This document shows, piece after piece, positions 48,454 through 49,652 of a stretch of 49,652 nucleotides of DNA. Below the pieces are notes generated by a model. The model saw only the letters and a list, made by a program, of their open reading frames with translations. It did no database searches and had not been told where the DNA came from. The stretch is from a virus. The stretch's first letter is position 1, and each line of letters begins with the position of its first letter. The translations under genes were made by a program, and so were the position numbers. Location of the stretch: positions 1-49,652 of the IMG/VR virus record IMGVR_UViG_3300020160_001949, one strand, 5' to 3'.

Positions 48454-48630
48454 TTATATTTTTTTAATGTTATATTTATGACCTGAGTCTGAATTTAATT
48501 CAAATATTTTCCTCATTTGATTAGCCTCGTCCTCAGTCTCAAATTCCCATATCTCATTTTGAGAATTCAATATTATTACGGGCAATTCAACACCGTTTAA
48601 ATTCTTAATAAATTTTATAATAACCCACAT
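48454..48630 (-). CDS. Small hypothetical protein, 58 aa
   Basis: ATG 48630, TAA 48454-48456. MWVIIKFIKNLNGVELPVII then LNSQNEIWEFETEDEANQMR: a beta-beta-alpha small domain with a charged tail. It starts 23 nt after a consensus promoter and ends 6 nt before tRNA-Arg, so promoter, gene and tRNA may form one transcript. Confidence 0.58.
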   Translation of the reverse strand: MWVIIKFIKNLNGVELPVIILNSQNEIWEFETEDEANQMRKIFELNSDSGHKYNIKKI

Positions 48631-48652
48631 AGTTTTTTTGTTTCTTTCATTA

Positions 48653-48684
48653 CAAAGGTACGGATTAAATATGAATTAATCAAA
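48653..48684 (-). promoter_or_regulatory. Bacteroidota-type promoter of 58-aa gene
   Basis: Minus strand TTTG (48681-48684)-N20-TACCTTTG (48653-48660). Confidence 0.75.
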
Positions 48685-48838
48685 TAAGTCCAAGTAAAAT
48701 TAGTGATTTATGGATTAATAACAACATTAATATGAATACGCCAAAAATCACAGTATATCCAAAAACACGATTATTACCCATCACTTGTTTTTTTGAACGT
48801 CCTTGCCATTCATCAGAATCCCAATCATCATTACTCAT
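48680..48838 (-). CDS. Small single-span membrane protein, 52 aa
   Basis: ATG 48838, TGA 48680-48682. Acidic/Trp-rich head (MSNDDWDSDEWQGRSKKQVM) followed by a C-terminal span GYTVIFGVFILMLLLI and short tail. The stop overlaps the next promoter. Possibly a tail-anchored protein; not recognised. Confidence 0.5.
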   Translation of the reverse strand: MSNDDWDSDEWQGRSKKQVMGNNRVFGYTVIFGVFILMLLLIHKSLILLGLI

Positions 48839-48865
48839 ACCTATAAGTATTTAATTGTTTATTTG

Positions 48866-48937
48866 CGGTCCCACGGGGAATCGAACCCCGAACTCAGCCG
48901 TGACAGGGCTGCATTATAGCCGTTTAACTATGAGACC
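48866..48937 (-). tRNA. tRNA-Asp(GTC)
   Basis: Acceptor GGTCTCA/TGGGACC, anticodon loop CTGTCAC, T-loop TTCGATT, discriminator G. Confidence 0.95.
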
Positions 48938-48942
48938 TTTTG

Positions 48943-49015
48943 AGCGGATAGTGAGAATCGAACTCACATCTTCAGCTTGGAAGGCTGAAGTAATGAACCA
49001 TTATACGATATCCGC
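48943..49015 (-). tRNA. tRNA-Gly(TCC)
   Basis: Acceptor GCGGATA/TATCCGC, anticodon loop CTTCCAA, T-loop TTCGATT, discriminator T. Confidence 0.95.
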
Positions 49016-49024
49016 TTATTATTG

Positions 49025-49097
49025 AGCGGTAGACAGGATTCGAACCTGCGACCCTAACCTTGGCAAGGTTATGCTCTACCAACTGAGCTACTACCGC
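49025..49097 (-). tRNA. tRNA-Gly(GCC)
   Basis: Acceptor GCGGTAG/CTACCGC, anticodon loop TTGCCAA, T-loop TTCGAAT. Confidence 0.95.
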
Positions 49098-49101
49098 GTT
49101 T

Positions 49102-49179
49102 AGATGAGTCGTGGACTTGTGTACCACTTTTGTCCCCCTTTAAATTATTCACTAACCCCAGGTGTAGGGAAACCCATCT
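49102..49179 (-). ncRNA. tRNA-sized RNA without T-loop
   Basis: 78 nt closed by AGATGGGT/ACTCATCT (49172-49179 with 49102-49109), with GTGG/CCAC at the T-arm position but loop TACACAAGT instead of TTCGA. The inner part cannot form a standard anticodon arm. It may be a decayed tRNA or a tRNA mimic between tRNA-fMet and tRNA-Gly. Confidence 0.4.
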
Positions 49180-49182
49180 TAG

Positions 49183-49257
49183 TTGCGGGGGCGGGATTCG
49201 AACCCACGTAGTTTGGCTTATGAGACCAAGCTGGAACCAACTCCAGTCCACCCCGCG
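49183..49257 (-). tRNA. tRNA-Met(CAT) with initiator C1-A72 mismatch
   Basis: CGCGGGG pairs with CCCCGC, leaving C1 opposite A72, the bacterial initiator mark. Anticodon loop CTCATAA. D-arm spacing is unusual (TGGA then CTGG/CCAG), and the anticodon stem ends GGT/GCC instead of GGG/CCC. Confidence 0.82.
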
Positions 49258-49261
49258 ATAT

Positions 49262-49361
49262 ATCTTTGTCATCACTTCGGCCACATCGTGAAAGCCGCCC
49301 CTCACGCGTTGTTTAAAGGAATCCGATTGCGGCCTCATCCTACCGAGTTATGATAACTTTG
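49262..49361 (-). ncRNA. Structured spacer between initiator-type tRNAs
   Basis: No coding frame. GCCGC/GCGGC and CGTGA/TCACG can form an interleaved pair (pseudoknot), enclosed by GGCC/GGCC; AGTTA/TAACT gives a small hairpin. Stems are short, so support is weak. Confidence 0.3.
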
Positions 49362-49434
49362 TTGCGAGAGGAGGATTCGAACCTCCGACCTCAAGGTTAT
49401 GAGCCTTGCGAGCTACCACTGCTACTATCTCGCG
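49362..49434 (-). tRNA. Initiator tRNA-fMet(CAT)
   Basis: CGCGAGA/TCTCGCA with C1-A72 mismatch, GTGGTAGCTCG D-region, anticodon stem CAAGG/CCTTG, loop CTCATAA, T-loop TTCGAAT. These are standard bacterial initiator features apart from a two-GC anticodon stem end. Confidence 0.9.
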
Positions 49435-49440
49435 ATGTTG

Positions 49441-49514
49441 TGGAGATGGTGAGAATCGAACTCACCTCAGATTGATTGCAAATCAATCTCGTCGGCCTTG
49501 AGACATACACCCCC
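49441..49514 (-). tRNA. tRNA-Ala(TGC)
   Basis: Acceptor GGGGGTG/CATCTCC with G-T pairs, anticodon arm ATTGA-TTTGCAA-TCAAT, T-loop TTCGATT. The D-arm (TGTC-TCAAGGCC-GACG) is atypical. Confidence 0.82.
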
Positions 49515-49520
49515 ATCATT

Positions 49521-49652
49521 TTAAACGTTGTACTTATCTCCTAATTTATTAATTAGGTCAAGTTCTTCGTTACTCATTCTATGATAAGAATTGGCAATTC
49601 TATCACAAAACATTCTGTGGTCTTTTTCCATCCAACCCATTTTAGTGTCTGA
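49521..49652 (-). CDS. Partial small hypothetical protein at window edge
   Basis: The frame is open to the window edge; an ATG at 49640 would give 39 residues (MGWMEKDHRMFCDRIANSYH...). It ends NKLGDKYNV before tRNA-Ala. Helical, charged, not recognised. The start may lie beyond the window. Confidence 0.45.
   Translation of the reverse strand, partial: SDTKMGWMEKDHRMFCDRIANSYHRMSNEELDLINKLGDKYNV

Noticed and set aside
40054-49514. Regularly spaced similar blocks resembling a CRISPR array
   Set aside because: The recurring GGATTCGAACC-type blocks are T-arms of tRNA genes about 75-90 nt apart, not repeats with unique spacers.

Overview
The window is about 50 kb of an AT-rich, tailed-phage genome with a T4-like (myovirus) head module. 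The host is most likely a member of the Bacteroidota, probably a flavobacterium-like cell. Three things point there. Genes have no Shine-Dalgarno sequence. Many transcription units start with the Bacteroidota-type promoter TTTG-N19/20-TANNTTTG. The structural genes resemble T4-like phages (portal, prohead protease, scaffold, capsid, large terminase). The number of accessory translation, RNA-repair and metabolic genes suggests a large or jumbo phage. No integrase, plasmid or host chromosomal marker was seen.

Layout. 1-5.9 kb (plus strand): tail and baseplate genes, including a gp5/VgrG-type OB-fold hub protein and small repeated Cys-containing adhesin-like modules. 5.9-10.9 kb: accessory genes: an FKBP prolyl isomerase, a DUF5872-type basic protein, a methylglyoxal synthase, lipoproteins, and a small RNA with two matching loops. 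10.9-24.4 kb (minus strand): head and packaging: major capsid protein, scaffold, prohead protease, portal, terminase and linked virion proteins, interrupted by a plus-strand bS21 gene. 24.4-31.9 kb: nucleotidyltransferase-fold protein, KTSC protein, UVR-motif protein, a ClpC-like unfoldase, an M20/M28-type peptidase, a tmRNA and an M15-type peptidase. 32-40 kb: a DnaJ-type Cys-rich protein, a membrane GAF protein, an Rnl1-type RNA ligase, then an operon with cREC, CYTH, calcineurin-like phosphoesterase and papain-like proteins, and a full-length aminotransferase. 40-49.5 kb: a minus-strand array of 25 tRNAs covering 18 amino acids (no Leu or Glu seen), interrupted by small genes, an HNH endonuclease and several structured RNAs that are not tRNAs.

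How the parts fit. The phage appears to carry a layer of control over host translation and RNA: bS21, 25 tRNAs including two with initiator features, a tmRNA with its own tag, and a set of predicted RNA-repair enzymes (RNA ligase, cREC, CYTH, phosphoesterase, HAD). A proteolysis side (ClpC-like ATPase lacking its N domain but keeping a ClpP loop, a divergent UVR partner, a peptidase) could act on tmRNA-tagged products. Two promoter classes are visible: the host-like class before accessory genes and RNAs, and an R-TATTTAT-W motif before virion-type genes, proposed as the late promoter. Several putative virion proteins share a short N-terminal leader that looks like a T4-type capsid-targeting peptide cleaved by the prohead protease.

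The strongest candidate for something undescribed is a 531-nt structured RNA (44893-45423, minus strand) with a consensus promoter and an intrinsic terminator, in the tRNA region. In size and setting it resembles the ornate phage RNAs ROOL and GOLLD, but no match was tested. Several smaller pseudoknotted or tRNA-like RNAs lie between the tRNAs.
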